Origin: Panaeolus papilionaceus
Taxonomy: Eukaryota > Basidiomycota > Agaricomycetes > Agaricales
Reading direction: 5' to 3'
Assembly: GCA_015501605.1 (NCBI GenBank)
Contig: JADNRZ010000020.1
Location: forward strand, 620,001 to 684,000
Length of the DNA stretch: 64,000 nt
Shown here in pieces: positions 46,708 to 59,599 of the stretch. Under the pieces are notes generated by a model. That model saw only the letters and a list, made by a program, of their open reading frames with translations, ran no database searches and was not told where the DNA came from. Position 1 is the first letter of the stretch; the number at the start of each line of letters is the position of its first letter. The position numbers and the translations under genes are program-made.

Positions 46708-48377
46708 CTACGCATCCTCATCACTGCCCTCTTCCTCACCCTCATTCTCCTCATCTCCCAACTTTCCTTCCCCACCCTTCCACTCCCTCTCCCAAGGCGG
46801 ATCAGCCGCCAGCGGTGTCAGCGCAGGATGTCCAGGCGGTAACGAAGATCTCGCATGATGCAGTCTCGCCAGCAACTCAGATCGATCAGCCAGAAGCGAC
46901 TGTATATGATCAATCGCTACAATGAAAAACCGTCAACATCATCACTATATGCGCTTTTTCAAACGACGCCCAAACCTACTTTTTGACAAAACCACATTCT
47001 CACTCCTCGGCCCCGCTCTTCCGTCCACCTTCTCCTTCTCATCCCCGTCTTTACCCTTCTTCCCCCTCGTCTTCTTCCTCGCCCCAGGCCCCGGCCCAAT
47101 CCCTGCCCTCATCCTCCTCTCCGCCTCCTCCTCCTCCCTGATCGCCTCTCTCAGCGCCGGAACAGTCTCACACAGCGCCTCATACCCCGCCGGATATTCG
47201 CTCGTCTCTTTTGCTCCGACTGGATATGATTCGCCTTCTTCTGCGACGGCGACAACAGCGTCTGCTTCGGTTGCCCGCTCCCTGACGAGGCTCCGTTGGT
47301 GGATATCGTACTCGTGTGCACGCCGTTGCCGTTTGTGCGAGGCGATGCCCCGCGTCGTGGTTTACCATTAGTCTGCCCGTTTATCCCCACCGACGGACCG
47401 GACCCGTTGGGGGACATGGCCGACGCGGATCTGCTGCTAGAAGCTGAGGGTGTTGAGCCTTGGGGAGAGGAGGAAGACGGCGACGCGTGTGCGTTATGCG
47501 ACACATTTTGCCGCGTTTGGATTTGTAATTGGGGAGGTTGAAACGAAGATTGTTGTTGTTGCTGTTGATGTCGCGCTGTATGTTGGTGTAGTGCCTGTTG
47601 CTGTTGCTGTAGATGTTGCTGCTGTTGTGACAAATGGTGGTGATTCGGCGGAAACGCAAAGGGTGATATTGGGGTTGTAGGGGTCATGGATGAACTGGCT
47701 GAAAGAGGCTGGTCGCTCGGGTTGGTGTTCAGGGTCGATAATGACAGGGGATGCTGCTGCATCGTCATTGAATAGTGTATCCCTTGCTGTTGAGGCTTGG
47801 AATGCAAAAACGGGAAAACGTCCTGGGAAGACTGAGTTTGTGCACCTCCCTGGGTGAAAGAGACATGTCCGGCCTGCTGGATGCTCTGATGCGGATGGAT
47901 ATGGTTCGTTGAGTGTTGGTTCATAACTTGTTGGCTGTATGTCATGATTTGACCCCGTGCATCGAAATGGTTCTGTGGGGATGTCTGCTGCTGCTGTTGC
48001 TGCTGTAGGTGCTGGTGGTTCATCATCGACGACGAGTCGTTATTTGACCAACGATCAGAATCCAAAGACATTAAATCCTTGGTCGCTTTCGTTAAAGCGT
48101 CCTTGCTCTCTGGATTGGACATTGGATCAATGAGGTCGTCATTTGTCGTATACTCTGGAGCATGACCAGAGAAGAGAGCCCATTCTGAAGCCGAGATTGT
48201 CGCAGAATGGTCGTCTGTGTAGTCCATTGATGATAAGAAGGACTGAATGGCATTGCTCTCTGACTGAGATAACAACGACTGCATGATTGAATCGTAGTCC
48301 TCGTCGTCACCAACAGCGAGCAAAAATAAAAAGCAAAAGTTTAAAAAAATAAAAAGGTCAAATGCGGGGAAAGACAA
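46708..48377 (-). CDS. bHLH transcription factor, poly-Q rich, with apparent -1 frameshift
   Basis: Exon 48377-46980 and last exon 46916-46708. The N-terminal 380 residues are Gln/Ser/His-rich (several CAG runs) with no fold. The basic region KKANHIQSEQKRRANIRRG is clear, but the frame then ends at 47151. Helix 1 (YEALCETVPALREAI) continues only in the next frame, so one base appears missing in the run of four G at 47185-47188; five would restore it. Downstream the second frame gives a long basic loop, then RSENVVLSKTIDHIQSLL across the intron (46979-46917), and helix 2 into LPPGHPA, ending in an acidic tail (EEGSDEDA). A homopolymer sequencing error or a true frameshift both fit. The first 22 residues from 48377 look like poly-pyrimidine UTR; the ATG at 48284 (MQSLLSQSESNAIQSF) is an alternative start. 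Family members bind E-box DNA as dimers in the nucleus. Confidence 0.8.
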
Positions 48378-51300
48378 AGAAGGAAGAGTTGAGGTAAAGA
48401 GATGCTTTCATGTGAAATAAAGACAAAGAGGACCCCCTTCGACCAAAGACTGTGTCCATTTGTGGCTGTGCTCACTCACTTCTATATCGGGAAACCTTTC
48501 CCTTCTGCTCCCTGCTGCATTCGCCAAGAACCCAATGTCTCCATGTGCACCACCGATGATCCTTTAATTTTTTAAATGATTTTTCAGTCCCTTTTTTCAC
48601 GAATTTTATCCTCGTCTATGAGCATCGCCAAACAACTCTGCTTTCTATCTAACCAACCCTCTACAAATCCCCCTGTCGAACTATAAAAAAAGAAAGAAAA
48701 AAATGACAGTACAAATCGGGACAAACTTCAAATCTATTTTTTCTCCCCGCTTCTTCCGTTTCGACGCGTTGTCTCGGCGACACCAAGTCTTTTTTTTCCT
48801 TTTCTTTTTCGTCTCCTCAGTTCTTAGGGCACATGTCCTTTCTTAGCTATCCATAACACCGTTTCGGCCTCTCATCGAGGGGGGACCAGCGCTCTGGGTT
48901 GGGTAGAGCATGATGCCACTCGATACGCTCTATACCCGTCCTCGACGACCTCATTGGTACCTGCGGAGCCTTTCATTGTCAGGGTAAGACGACGAAGCAC
49001 ACCGTGTTCGAACGACCAGGTACATTTTGAAATGCTCCCATGCCGACTACGTCCTACAGATGTGCACTCTGCGTCCCTTCAATTTCAAATTCCAAGCCTC
49101 GTCTTGTCTGTCGGGATCCTGTCCATGCTTCGTCGAAATCTGGTCATTCCTAGTCCTGGCTTGTATCTCCTTCTCTCTTCTGAAAAGGCGAATGAACCTG
49201 ATAAACCCACCCACATATTCGGCATTCTAAAATTGCTTTGAGCCATGACAGTCTGCAGCTGACAGCGTCTGAACTGGGGCTGAAACACCGCACCTCAAAA
49301 CCCCGGCCTCCGAATGCTCGTACAGTGACTACCACCCCACCACCATCATGCTTCACAGATTTTCAGCTAGGAATGACACCACCCCTTCCATTTAATTCAA
49401 TCTGATTGAATTCTATCGCACACCCATCTATCAATACCCCACACGCACACAGTGACACATGGACTGCACCCGCGCATGATATATTTTTGGAATATTTCTG
49501 GCACTGTCATCTCCCTCGCGTCCGGCGAAATGCACACCGTTGAATGATTGAATGGATGGCATGTTCTGTTGGTGCTATACTTACATCACCTTACTTCGGA
49601 ATGGACTGGCTTCTCCGGTAGTGGGCTTCAAAGAAGCCGGTGCTACACGCCAACTGTCGACTTCACGCGTCTCGTTTTAAAGTGTCGTTGCTTACTTGGA
49701 GTATCAGCTTCATGATACTTGGATATTCGTGTCGTTGTCATACCGGACATACATCGACCTGAAATCTTTAATCCAACGCCATCTGAGCGCTGAATCGAAT
49801 CAAATCTTGATGCGTACGAGAATACCTTGACCCTCAACTCAATACCGGCAATCACCTCCCTTCCAAGTTCAAAGTTAAATCCTTCTCTATCAACCGCAAT
49901 CACAAAAACCTCTCCGAAAACGCCCATTCATCCTACGCCTCCCCTTTGTTTAATCCTCGGTACCGCCGGACGTTGCTGCCAACTCTTAGCTTTGACTAAA
50001 TAGTCAACACACAATCAACCAGAAGGAACACCGTCTGGGTCTCCTTCGCTCCTTTCTGGGTTCAGACAACGTCGTATGGATCTGGATCGGCGCCTTGAAC
50101 CTGCTGGAGTTGATACACATCTTCTCTCTCTCTCTCGTGAATAACCGTCGTAGACTTGCCCTCGAACTCGTACTGTCAGTGGACGCCACGCATATGATGC
50201 TGTATCCACTCTTGTTCCCAGCCAGCGGGGTTCCGCCTATTCGCGCGATCTTTACCTTTACGCTCCTTTCCGTCCAACACGTAAGTAATTTCGATGCTTG
50301 TGTTTAGGGCAAAGGGTACTCAGTTACTTACTCGCGCACTGAGCTATGAGCTATGTACCTAGCCTTGGGCGAGGGACTCCAACGAGACACTGCTTTTGGT
50401 TAGCCATCCTTGTCTGCCCCGCCATTCATGTGTTCCAACAGTCTGTCTCTACTAAGGCAAGAAATAACACGTCATGATAGACGTGTGCAGCACAGCTATA
50501 CTCACTACATACTACTCTCTCACTATGACACCCGCTGACGCATACATTGCATAGTAATATCGCTCTGATTCGCACCGTGCCTCATACCGGCGGCCGCAAT
50601 GTTTATTTCGTTTACTTACATGGAAGTTTGAGCTGGGTGATTGTCCGTCGTTGCGTCAACTCGGATTTTTGTTGAAAGGATGGGCGTGTGGTAGGGGGAA
50701 GTGAAGATAAGACGCGAAGCCTAGAGGTCGATTAACTGCCATTCGAGATTAACTGACATTCGAGGTCCTAGACAATGCATACGAACCCCACCCCCTCACA
50801 AGTGACGAAATAAATCCCATTCAATTGAACATAATGCGGACATTCATGCGGACTCGTCTAACATGCGCGTACTCGATTGATGACAGATTTGATAGAAGCG
50901 CGTAAGCATGTCTTTCAACAACGTGCTTTGAACCTCGCTAGAGCCTGGTGTAGCCTAAGGCACGCGAGAATAATCTTAATTAATTGAAACCACCACGTTA
51001 GACCAGAGTAACGATTATCATCATAATGTACATGCTGAAGAGTTGACAAGTTGAGGATCGATTAACGCCCACACCCGCTTCCTACTGATCAAGTATTCCT
51101 GAATCTCAGTTCGAGTTTTCCTCTTCCATTTTTATCTCCTCCTAAACGTATACGAGTCACCAAGCCTTCGCTACATAACCGCCGTGTATAATCCCACCAA
51201 ATGCACAAGCTTCAATTTCCATCTACGAAACGTCGGCCTTCCAACCCCCACTCGTTGGAAGAGAACGCTATCAACGCGAGCGTGGAATGAGGGATTTATG

Positions 51301-52311
51301 CCTATCAGGTACATAACCATCCCACCTTCGAATCTCGAATATTAATCTAAAAATTCATTCAACAAAATTGAACAAATCCAGTCCAGGCCTCGTCGACCAT
51401 ACCCGTGTTCTCGGGCTATGTATCTACCATACGGTAAGTAAATATGGATCAAACATAGTAAAACCAGGTAAGGTCCGAAACCAGGAAAATCCCGAAACGC
51501 TTGGTATCATGACATACCACATCCCACACCCAAGAGGATTCCATATGGTCTGCACGATGGGTATCACCACGATGTCGCGCATATCGTAAAAGTCTGAGTG
51601 CTAAGCTAATAAGCTAAGCTTGACTGTTAGAGTTGATTCAGACTCGGGTTCACAAGTAGTAAACGGTGACTAGGATAGTCACGACGTTTATCTTGAAATC
51701 GATATCGATATCCCTGTGTACTGTAGATGGAGGTGGTAGGTATTCCTCGAACAAGAGGATCAGTGTCACCACGGCTTCAAGGCTTACACTTCCTTGAGCC
51801 CTGAGCGTCTGACCCTCGCGCTCGCCGGTGATAACGGTGTTTATTGCAGGGCCAACGACAAGCAAGGTCCCCGCCGCGGAATCTACCTTGGTCGCCGAAA
51901 ACCATGTGCTACACTTTAATTACCATACATAAACCCACTAATGAGCCCGACGCGGCGTCTCCCCTGCCCTGGTCAAGTTCGTGGGAGTCGCTGTGTCGTG
52001 GAAATAGCGCGTGTCGGGTACGATGCTGAGTATTGGAGAGGAAGGCTAAGGAAAGATAGCTTTGAGCATGATCAGAAAATGTGTTTCCATTCATGACTTG
52101 CATCATTGGTTACTGGTAACTCGTCGTGTCTCCGCTGTGTTGCGCTAGAAACGGTGGCGCATACCAATAGGGGCAAACGAAAATCGCATTACAACTGACA
52201 CGAAATCATCACAGCGTCACAGCAATTATCCTCTCTACGCGATTCAATACCACAGCCCACTGCACCAAAAATTACTAAACGATATATATCTAACACTACT
52301 TTCATACTACC
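48378..52311. other. 3.9-kb region without a supported gene
   Basis: The largest gap in the window. It contains pyrimidine-rich stretches (48780-48830, 50115-50135) expected upstream of the bHLH gene and several short frames on both strands. A 94-codon minus-strand frame at 49643-49927 has plausible composition but no partner exons that I could join. No repeats or RNA genes were recognised. Confidence 0.4.
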
Positions 52312-53570
52312 TCACAACGGCTCCGGAAAAGATGCATCTATCGATGTTTCCCACTGCGATGCTGGAGTCTCGCCATCCCGCCACAGGCTCGTCTGTTGGA
52401 TCTTCTGGAATGGCTCCCGTGCCTTCTCAACAATAACAAGGCTCCCCGCGGATCCTTTGTATGCCCTCCCACTGGCATCATGATAAACGGCTGCCTTGAA
52501 CTCTTTGAATTCCCTCTCTGGCGCCTCACGCTCGACCTGCTTTTTAGATCCTTGTTTTTGATAGCTCGAAACGCTGATATGAAGGCTAAATTTTGGGACA
52601 AGGGATCGTTGGTTCCGCCATTGTGATCTGGAATCGAATAAGGACGCGTATTGCTCTGCATCGTCGGACTGCAGTTTCGAGTTCTTTACGACGTTATGGA
52701 ATAGATAGAGGCTCGCAAGTCTAGGAACTAGGGGGCAGAGGCGTCAGGGTCGGGTATGGTAAGAAGGGAGAGCACCGGGTCGTTGTTGATGAGACAAGGG
52801 CCATATGTATACCATTGTGTGTGTCGGTTGAAGTTCATGATCGTCAATATTTCGAGGCGAGTGGTCGTTTCCAAGACTGCACGAAGGTCGTCTTCCGCAA
52901 AGCACACTCGGATAAGACAGAGCTCCGCGAGGTTGGCGAAAAATGACAGCTCGTTGGTCATACTGAGCTGGAGAGACAGACCCTCTTTGACCAGTCCAAA
53001 CGGATGCACGATGTTGAGAGACAGGTAGGAGATGTTAGGGAAGCTGAATCATTCCACAAAGCTCGTCAAATGTCCAGCGAAGTCCGAACTGATGGTGAGT
53101 TTCTGGAGATTTTGAAGTGGGAAGGGTGAAGGTTGTGAGTCTGGGTCGTCTATGTTTTGAACAATGGACGAGGGAGTACGTAGTGCCTCTGAACGTAGTT
53201 CCCTATGTGGACTTCTAGCTCTCGTCTGGATGCACCAGCTGAAGATCTCTCTCAGCGTATCCAAGGGAAGACACCTGATAGGAGCCGAAAGAGAATCGCA
53301 TAACTCGATCTGGATTTCGGACTGCCTCATCTTTTGAATGGCCTCGATGAGCGAGGCTTCGAGTTGTTTGATTTGATCAAGGTGCTTGCAACGATCTTGA
53401 TTTATCGCATCCCGGGCGGCTTTAATGATGTTGAGCTCTTCATCAAATGGGCCGCCTCCTGCCCTTACGCATCGGTCACGAACATGGTCATAATCCGCGT
53501 GCTGATGAAGTTGAATATATGATGAGCTCGATATGCAGGTGGCATCTAGGTGCTCACATTCGTTTTGCAA
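52312..53570 (-). pseudogene. Decayed F-box gene, relative of the 57368 gene
   Basis: The minus strand keeps segments collinear with the plus-strand F-box gene: an N-terminal coiled helix and F-box-like core (LSAPIRCLPLDTLREIFSWC against FASPIWRLPSETLSEIFGHC), then LQKLTISSDFAGHLTSF, LIRVCFAEDDLRAVLETTTRLE against LVRVCLSEDQVRAILETTTRLE, and a C-terminal third from LVPRLASLYLF to the stop at 52312. Roughly 270 residues between the F-box and the LQKLTI segment are missing. There is an in-frame TGA after HLTSFVE (near 53045) and a frameshift near 52740. The 5' end is not resolved. Confidence 0.8.
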
Positions 53571-55150
53571 AGCGGATCAATCTCAACAATATGGCATGTT
53601 CTTGTGGAGTCGTACTCCGTTGATATTTGTAGAGTATTCTCGTCCGAGTGAATATCTGTATGATAATTACTCATATGTTAATTCCAGTAATCACAGTAGA
53701 TCATAAATGTGCCTGGACCTACTCAGGTAAACTACAAATCGTCAGAACGCGTAAAAATCAGTGAATATGGATAGATCAAGAAGCAAGGCGAACACATAAT
53801 TCCTTTCATAAATGTTCGTGGGAGTAAGCAGCGTGGTCAAGTGCTCCCGTTACTAGAGGACTGCCTATCGAACGGCGTCAGGCAAAATGCTTATATCGAG
53901 ACATTAGACGGCAGCATTTCTGTTGGGAATAAACACTCCACATACGGTTTCTCAATTCTGTTTCCGTGAAGCCGGATGCAATGTCGCTTCCCGAGGCCGT
54001 GACATCGATTTCGAAACAACTTTAATTAGCACATAGTTCATCGATTAAAGGAGACCTATGTAGGACTCTCCGCGCCTTCGTATATGCCGATACCTCGTGG
54101 CAATTGACCCCCACAGCGTAACAGCGGTGAACAACCTGAGTTCAATCAGGGTGCTCAAAGCCAGAGACACATGCGTAATCCAAACTTGAACAGAAGCTTA
54201 ACATCCTCCGCAGCAGCGCTATTTAATTCTTCAGTAGCGACAGCAGCCGCATCCGCCTACATTTTACCTCAATGAATGCTATCTATCCGGAATGTCGTGT
54301 GGCAACTTAATTCTAGGAACCAAGCCCTGTCCGATATGACGCACTACCATCGTGAGTCATTAAATAGCGCTTAATTTTCTGTATAACAGCTTCTTATGGC
54401 CCCAACACAATGGTACAGCAATACCATTGTGCATACTTCTCAAAATCGCCGCCTTGATATTTGTACCTCGACAGACAGGGGCTTTCTTGCCTATTTAGGT
54501 TACTTTCCTTCCTCATTCGGCTTGGCCCCTAATTTTTAATTCTCGTTACCACCAGCTCACCAACATTATTCCGGTTTATCATGCCAAGTAAACGAGGTAT
54601 CCGATCAACGTAAGCGCTGATTAGCATTGACATTAAAGCTGCCTTTACAAATGAAGATGGGATGGTTAAACTGTACCCCAGCTCGTGAGGACCCTCTTGT
54701 TCCGACTTCCGGCAGAACAGTGCGGGAGGGTGTAGGGTACAGTCTGGTATATACAGTGCAAAGCTATGTACACAACCCCTATAAAATGCGTTAGCAAATA
54801 ATGGGTCATTTGTTTCGCTCGAGGGTGGGTTGAAGAGCAAATCATCGGGACAAAAGATGTACGCTAACCGGTTGGTGTGTGCTTAGAGCAGTCGAAGAAC
54901 CCCTTTTGAGTTGAATTTTACTCAAATGAGCTGCTGGAAAGTATTTAATGCTAACCCATTGAGATAATTTGTCTAGTCAATAAACACCATTGAAATTTAG
55001 AAAATATGAACGACAAGCACACATAACCACTTTCGCATTATTTTACATGCTGGCCGCAGTTTTCCAGCCACAGACACAAGCGTGAGTTTACATTCTAATA
55101 TTATATTACGCCCATCCGCTATATGGCCAACTAACGCTTTCAGTAACACC
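53571..55150. other. Intergenic, no supported gene
   Basis: About 1.6 kb upstream of the F-box pseudogene and downstream of THR4. A 103-codon minus-strand frame (54529-54840) lacks an ATG at its head and motifs. It may hold the lost 5' part of the pseudogene, but I cannot align it. Confidence 0.4.
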
Positions 55151-56994
55151 TTAGCTCAACGTCCTCTCGATGACCTCCTTCACGAGATTGACATCCGGCC
55201 TTTCGACATCGATGACTCTGCGCTCCTTCTCCAACAATCCATCAAATTCAGGAGGAAGGACATCGCGAGTGAAGTCGAATGAAGGCACATCTGTGAGAGC
55301 TTTTGACACGGCTTCGGAGAATTTTGCGGGATGAGCAGTGGAAAGGACAATTTGGTATGTGGATGGCGAGCTATGATAATTGACCAGGTCAGTAAGGCCC
55401 AAACCTGAGGGGAAGATGACGTACTTGGACTTGGCGAAGATTCCAGCTGCGGCAAGGCCAACTGCGGTGTGAGGGTCCGCGACATAGGGCTTTTCTTGAG
55501 TGAAATGATGCTTGATGGTATCTAGAGTCTAGAAAAAGGTTAGGAGAATTTCAATGACTCTGCTGCTGCAAACGAAACATAAACGGGACGCACCAGGTCA
55601 TCAGAAATACGCTCCGCGACAAAGTCCTTCCTGGCGCTTTCCAACACCTCGACAGGAACTTGAACACGCCCATCGCTCTTCATCTTGCTCATCCAACAAT
55701 CGAGGGTCTTGGATGCAGCAGTCTGCCTTTCCCCGACCGACCCTTCCTTGACATTGGCGTAGGCGAGGTACCATAACAATCTCTCAAAGTTACTCGAGAT
55801 TAGAATGTCCATCGCAGGCGAAAGAGTCTCCCTAACACCACTCGCGTCTTTGGAATGCGCTGTTTCTGATCCCTCTGAGTCCACCTTCTCGTATTTTCCA
55901 CTCTTCCAGAACCTAGCCAAGATATCGTTCGAATTTGTGGCAACAGCGAGCGACGCAATCGGAAGTCCCATCTTCTTGGCGTAGTATCCAGCAAGAATAT
56001 CACCAAAGTTTCCTGTAGGGACGACGTATTGAAGTCGAATGCCATCGATTGATGTACCAGCTGGAAGTTGAGACTTGAAGTGGAAATAGGAAAGGAAGTA
56101 GTAGACGGTCTGCGCGAGGATACGAGCCCAATTGATGGAGTTGACGGCTCCAAGGCGATGTTTGTCATTGAATTCCTTGTCTGCGAAAAGTGCTTTGACG
56201 ATGTCCTGGGAAAGATTGAATGAAATTTCAGGGGATTATACGTCGGATAAATCTACCTGGCAATCATCGAACGTGGACTTGACAGCGACATTGTGAACGT
56301 TGGCATCGGTAACGGTGGTCATTTGAGCTTCTTGGATGGGTGAAACTCGGCCCTTCGGGTGTAATATGAAGATGGAGATGTTTGCCTTGTTGCGCAATCC
56401 ATAGATTGCAGCACTATCATGCCGTTTAGCACAAATGGAGCAGGATAATCAAGTTTGAGTTATACCTTCCAGTATCTCCGCTGGTCGCTCCAACGACCGT
56501 CAACTTTTCAGGGGTATCGTTGGGTCCTTTCCTTGCGTTCCGTCTCAATAGGAAGAATTCGAAAAGGTTTCCAAGGAGCTGTAGAGCGACGTCCTTGAAA
56601 GCGAATGTAGGCCCATGAAAGAGCTCCAAAACGAAAGTCTTGTCGTTGAGTTTGTGGAGTGGTGTAACGTCGGGATGGCGGAATGTAGAGTACGATTTCT
56701 CCACTAACGAGCGCAGTTCCTGTTGTGAGATCTCCTCTGGTGAGATGTACAACGACAAGACAGCCACTGATAGGTCAATAAAAGAGTATGAACTCCATTT
56801 TGTTTGCCAATCCTCTGGCAAAGGTGGGATCGTTTCCGGGATGTAAAGCCCTCCGTTAGGTGCAAGGCCAGTCAGAACGGTCTGTGGGGCTGCATGTCAG
56901 CTCGAGAGGAAAACCGGCGACATTTATACAATAAAATAATGACCTGCTCAAAGCTCAATCGCTCAGATCCTCCTCTTGTTGACAGATATTTCAT
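55151..56994 (-). CDS. THR4: Threonine synthase, 537 aa
   Basis: Five exons: 56994-56944, 56881-56466, 56413-56257, 56205-55594, 55528-55151, all in phase. The enzyme converts O-phospho-L-homoserine to threonine with PLP in the cytosol, the last step of threonine synthesis. The start MKYLSTRGGSERLSFEQ is the classic N-terminus of the fungal/gamma-proteobacterial form. GPTFAFKDVALQ holds the PLP Schiff-base Lys at residue 113. SGDTGSAAI, split by intron 2, binds the cofactor phosphate. NSINWARILAQTVYYF and PTGNFGDILAGYYAK are the other conserved blocks. Length fits yeast Thr4 (514). Its 5' end faces the F-box gene at 57368 across 373 bases. Confidence 0.97.
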
Positions 56995-57367
56995 AGCTCG
57001 GTGCTCGGTGGTGGTGGTAGTGGTGTATGTTCAAAAATTATTATCTGTCACTGGAATAGCACCTTGATCGGCAAAGGAGATTGCAGGTGCTATCCGATCT
57101 TAACCGATAAAGCCGAGCCCTGATAAGGTAATAGATAAGATGCTTGATTACGCATCTATTCTCTGGGCGCTGTTCGCAAGCGATGCAACTTTGGCTTTCA
57201 CCACGCAGATTTTGCGACACTACTCGTTGATATTTTGAGAATGAACAAGGGTTATTATGAAAGTAAGTTCAAAATATAAATTCTAGTACGAGTTGCTCAT
57301 CTCGTGAAGCGCCCTTTGCATTGGGTGAGCCTTGGTCGAGCCATCGACCTGATGCCGGCCCCGACTC
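56995..57367. promoter_or_regulatory. Divergent promoter region of THR4 and the F-box gene
   Basis: A 373-base intergenic stretch between divergent start codons must carry both promoters. I could not pick a confident TATA box or a Gcn4-type TGACTC element. Confidence 0.45.
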
Positions 57368-59545
57368 ATGCTAAGCTTCGAGGTTACAGAGATTCGGTTC
57401 AACGGATATTCATTTCAGCTTTCTACCAAGTATGGCACCGATGTAGCATATAATTCCACCAGTTTCGATCCCTTATCCCAGTCCGAGGTGCGTATTGTTT
57501 TCTAACCCTCAATTGAACGTCATTGAGGGATGCAACACACAGTGCCCCAAGTTCAATACTCTGCTCGAGAATTACCAAGCCTCTGGGTGGCGCCCTGCCA
57601 GCGACGTTAACGATTTTCTGAAATCGAGCCGGTTGAGCTTGGATGAATCATTATCGAGGCACCGGAAGGCGGCAGATCGTCTCGTCAATGAGATGAAGGA
57701 ATTATCCAGCACTCTTCTGGATACTTTGAAACAGGTCACACACATAGAAACGCACATAGCGTTATGTGATTCGTTTGCGTCGCCCATCTGGCGCCTCCCT
57801 TCCGAAACACTTTCAGAGATCTTCGGACATTGCACTCAAACCACTGCAGGTCGAGACATTACTCTCACGCCTCTAAATTTGCGTCGCGTTTGCAAGTACT
57901 GTACCATTTCGATCAGTTCTGCAGGGGGGTGGGACATGGGACATGTTTGCCGAATAATGGAACTTGGCTGGAAGGGTTGGGACATGGGACATAAGGCAAA
58001 GTTCGGCAGGGGACAAAATTTCGGCCAAGGTTTGTACCAGGGCTGGGCTGAGCCAGGAGGTGTCCCATTCTGCCAACTTGGATGGGACATGGGACATGGG
58101 ACCAGATTCTGCCTCAGCAGGGGGGTCCGGGACACCGGACCGCCGAATAGATCGAAATGGTACAGTATTGGAATAGTATGATATTCAGGCAGAGAACAGC
58201 ATGGAATCGCCTCAGAATTGATATCGGACATGGTGAAGTATCTTTGGATGGCATCCGCAGATTGGAACAAGTCATCGACTGCTATCATTCGGGATGGAAT
58301 GTCGACGTCCCTCACTCTCTCGGATTATTTATCGACGCCTATGGACCAGTCAGCGACGACATTATAGGTCTATTGCAACATCACCTCAAGAACTGTCGAC
58401 GTCTATATCTCGGATCCACAAAACTCAAATGGCTCTATGGGTTAGTGAGTTCGGGTGCCATGGACACTACCAACTTGGAATTCATTTATCTCAACTTTGT
58501 GCGAGTATGTGATTGGAAACCCTTTCCTGATGCCCCGAACCTGCGGGACGCAGAAGTCATCATCTGGGCCCAGAGCGATTGCAAGTTGAACAAACATTAC
58601 ATCCCTTTTTCTCAGCTGACGCGGCTGTCGACAACCTTCCTCATCGGCGGAAGCGGCGGATGGGTACACCCTGTCGAGGGCTGGTTTTATAATACCAGGC
58701 GCTGTCCCGATCTTGAGGTTCTCGAAGTCTCTTTCAAGAACATTTCTTCAGATTGGCGGAAATGTCAGCTAAACACACAAATCTCTGCAGATTATCGTCC
58801 AGTCACCATGCCCAAAATTCGCAAATTAGTCTTCGCAACCGACTTTCCTGGCGTTTTTACCGACTTCAACCAGCACTTGCTCTTCCCCAATCTCACTCAT
58901 CTCATCATAGATGGGTGTCATCCCTTCTACCTCGCTTCACCGACACGCTCACTCGATGACGCTTTAAGTTTAACGGGAGAATTAGCATTCTTTTCGGGGT
59001 TGGTGGAACTGGAGCTAGTCAGAGTGTGTCTTTCCGAGGACCAGGTTCGGGCCATTTTGGAAACAACCACTCGCCTCGAGAAATTTGCGCTTATGAACTA
59101 TCATCGGAGCACTCAATGGTACGACTACGGACCTATTATTCTGGACGATGGTTTTGTTTTCGATTTGCTCGCAGTCGACATGGACGACCCATCGCATTTA
59201 CCTCTGGCGCCGCATCTTTCGGAGCTACATCTATTCCAACGGCTGACTGGTCCCTACGATCAATGGGCAGCTCTATATGGTGCACTAGCCAAGTCTAGAA
59301 ACGCGTATCTGAAGGAGAGAAATCCCTCGAGCGCTTTTAGGATTCACCTCACCGTTGAAGTATTTCCTTACCCCAACCAGATGGTGTTGGAGCACCTTAA
59401 TGACTTCAGTGATGCCCTTCGCAAGGATGGCGCAGTGCACCTTGTAACCTTGCAGAGTCAGGAGCGTCGTCTGTTCAGGAAAGAGGTCGGAGGCGTTATG
59501 ACTTGGCAACAGAGTATTAATCCACTGTATCCTGCACCTATTTAA
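57368..59545 (+). CDS. F-box protein gene carrying a MITE in its coding exon
   Basis: Exon 1 is 57368-57487 (MLSFEVTEIRFNGYS to SQSE), exon 2 starts at 57543 (CPKFNTLLENYQASGW). Then come an amphipathic helix region and the F-box core SPIWRLPSETLSEIFGHC (about 120-137), followed by LNLRRVCK. There the MITE at 57899-58165 interrupts. Without it and one TA, the frame runs on as YWNSMIFRQRTAWNRLRI to the stop at 59545 (617 aa). With it, frame is lost unless an intron 57896-58188 (GTACTG..TTCAG) is removed; that join keeps phase, costs eight host residues and would give 609 aa. The long C-terminal half has Leu-rich, LRR-like blocks (LEFIYLNFVRV, LEVLEVSF, LTHLIIDGC, LSELHLFQRL). Likely an SCF receptor; target unknown. 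The decayed minus-strand relative lies on the other side of THR4. Confidence 0.8.
57899..58165. mobile_element. 267-bp MITE inside the F-box coding exon
   Basis: Ends are CTGTACCATTTCGATC (57899-57914) and its reverse complement (58150-58165), flanked by TA on both sides (57897-57898 and 58166-58167), as for Tc1/mariner-type MITEs. Inside, the word GGGACATGGGACAT occurs three times (about 57933, 57982, 58083), read as WDMGH by the host frame. Insert plus duplicated TA totals 269 bases, so it shifts the frame. Confidence 0.85.
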
Positions 59546-59599
59546 AAAGTCGGTGTGCATTTTCACCTTCGAAGGGTCCCAATGTCATCAAACAGTATA

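Noticed and set aside
49643..49927. 94-codon minus-strand frame upstream of the bHLH gene
   Set aside because: Plausible composition and a possible donor, but I found no second exon that joins in frame.
54529..54840. 103-codon minus-strand frame below THR4
   Set aside because: No ATG at its head and no alignable relation to the neighbouring F-box relic.
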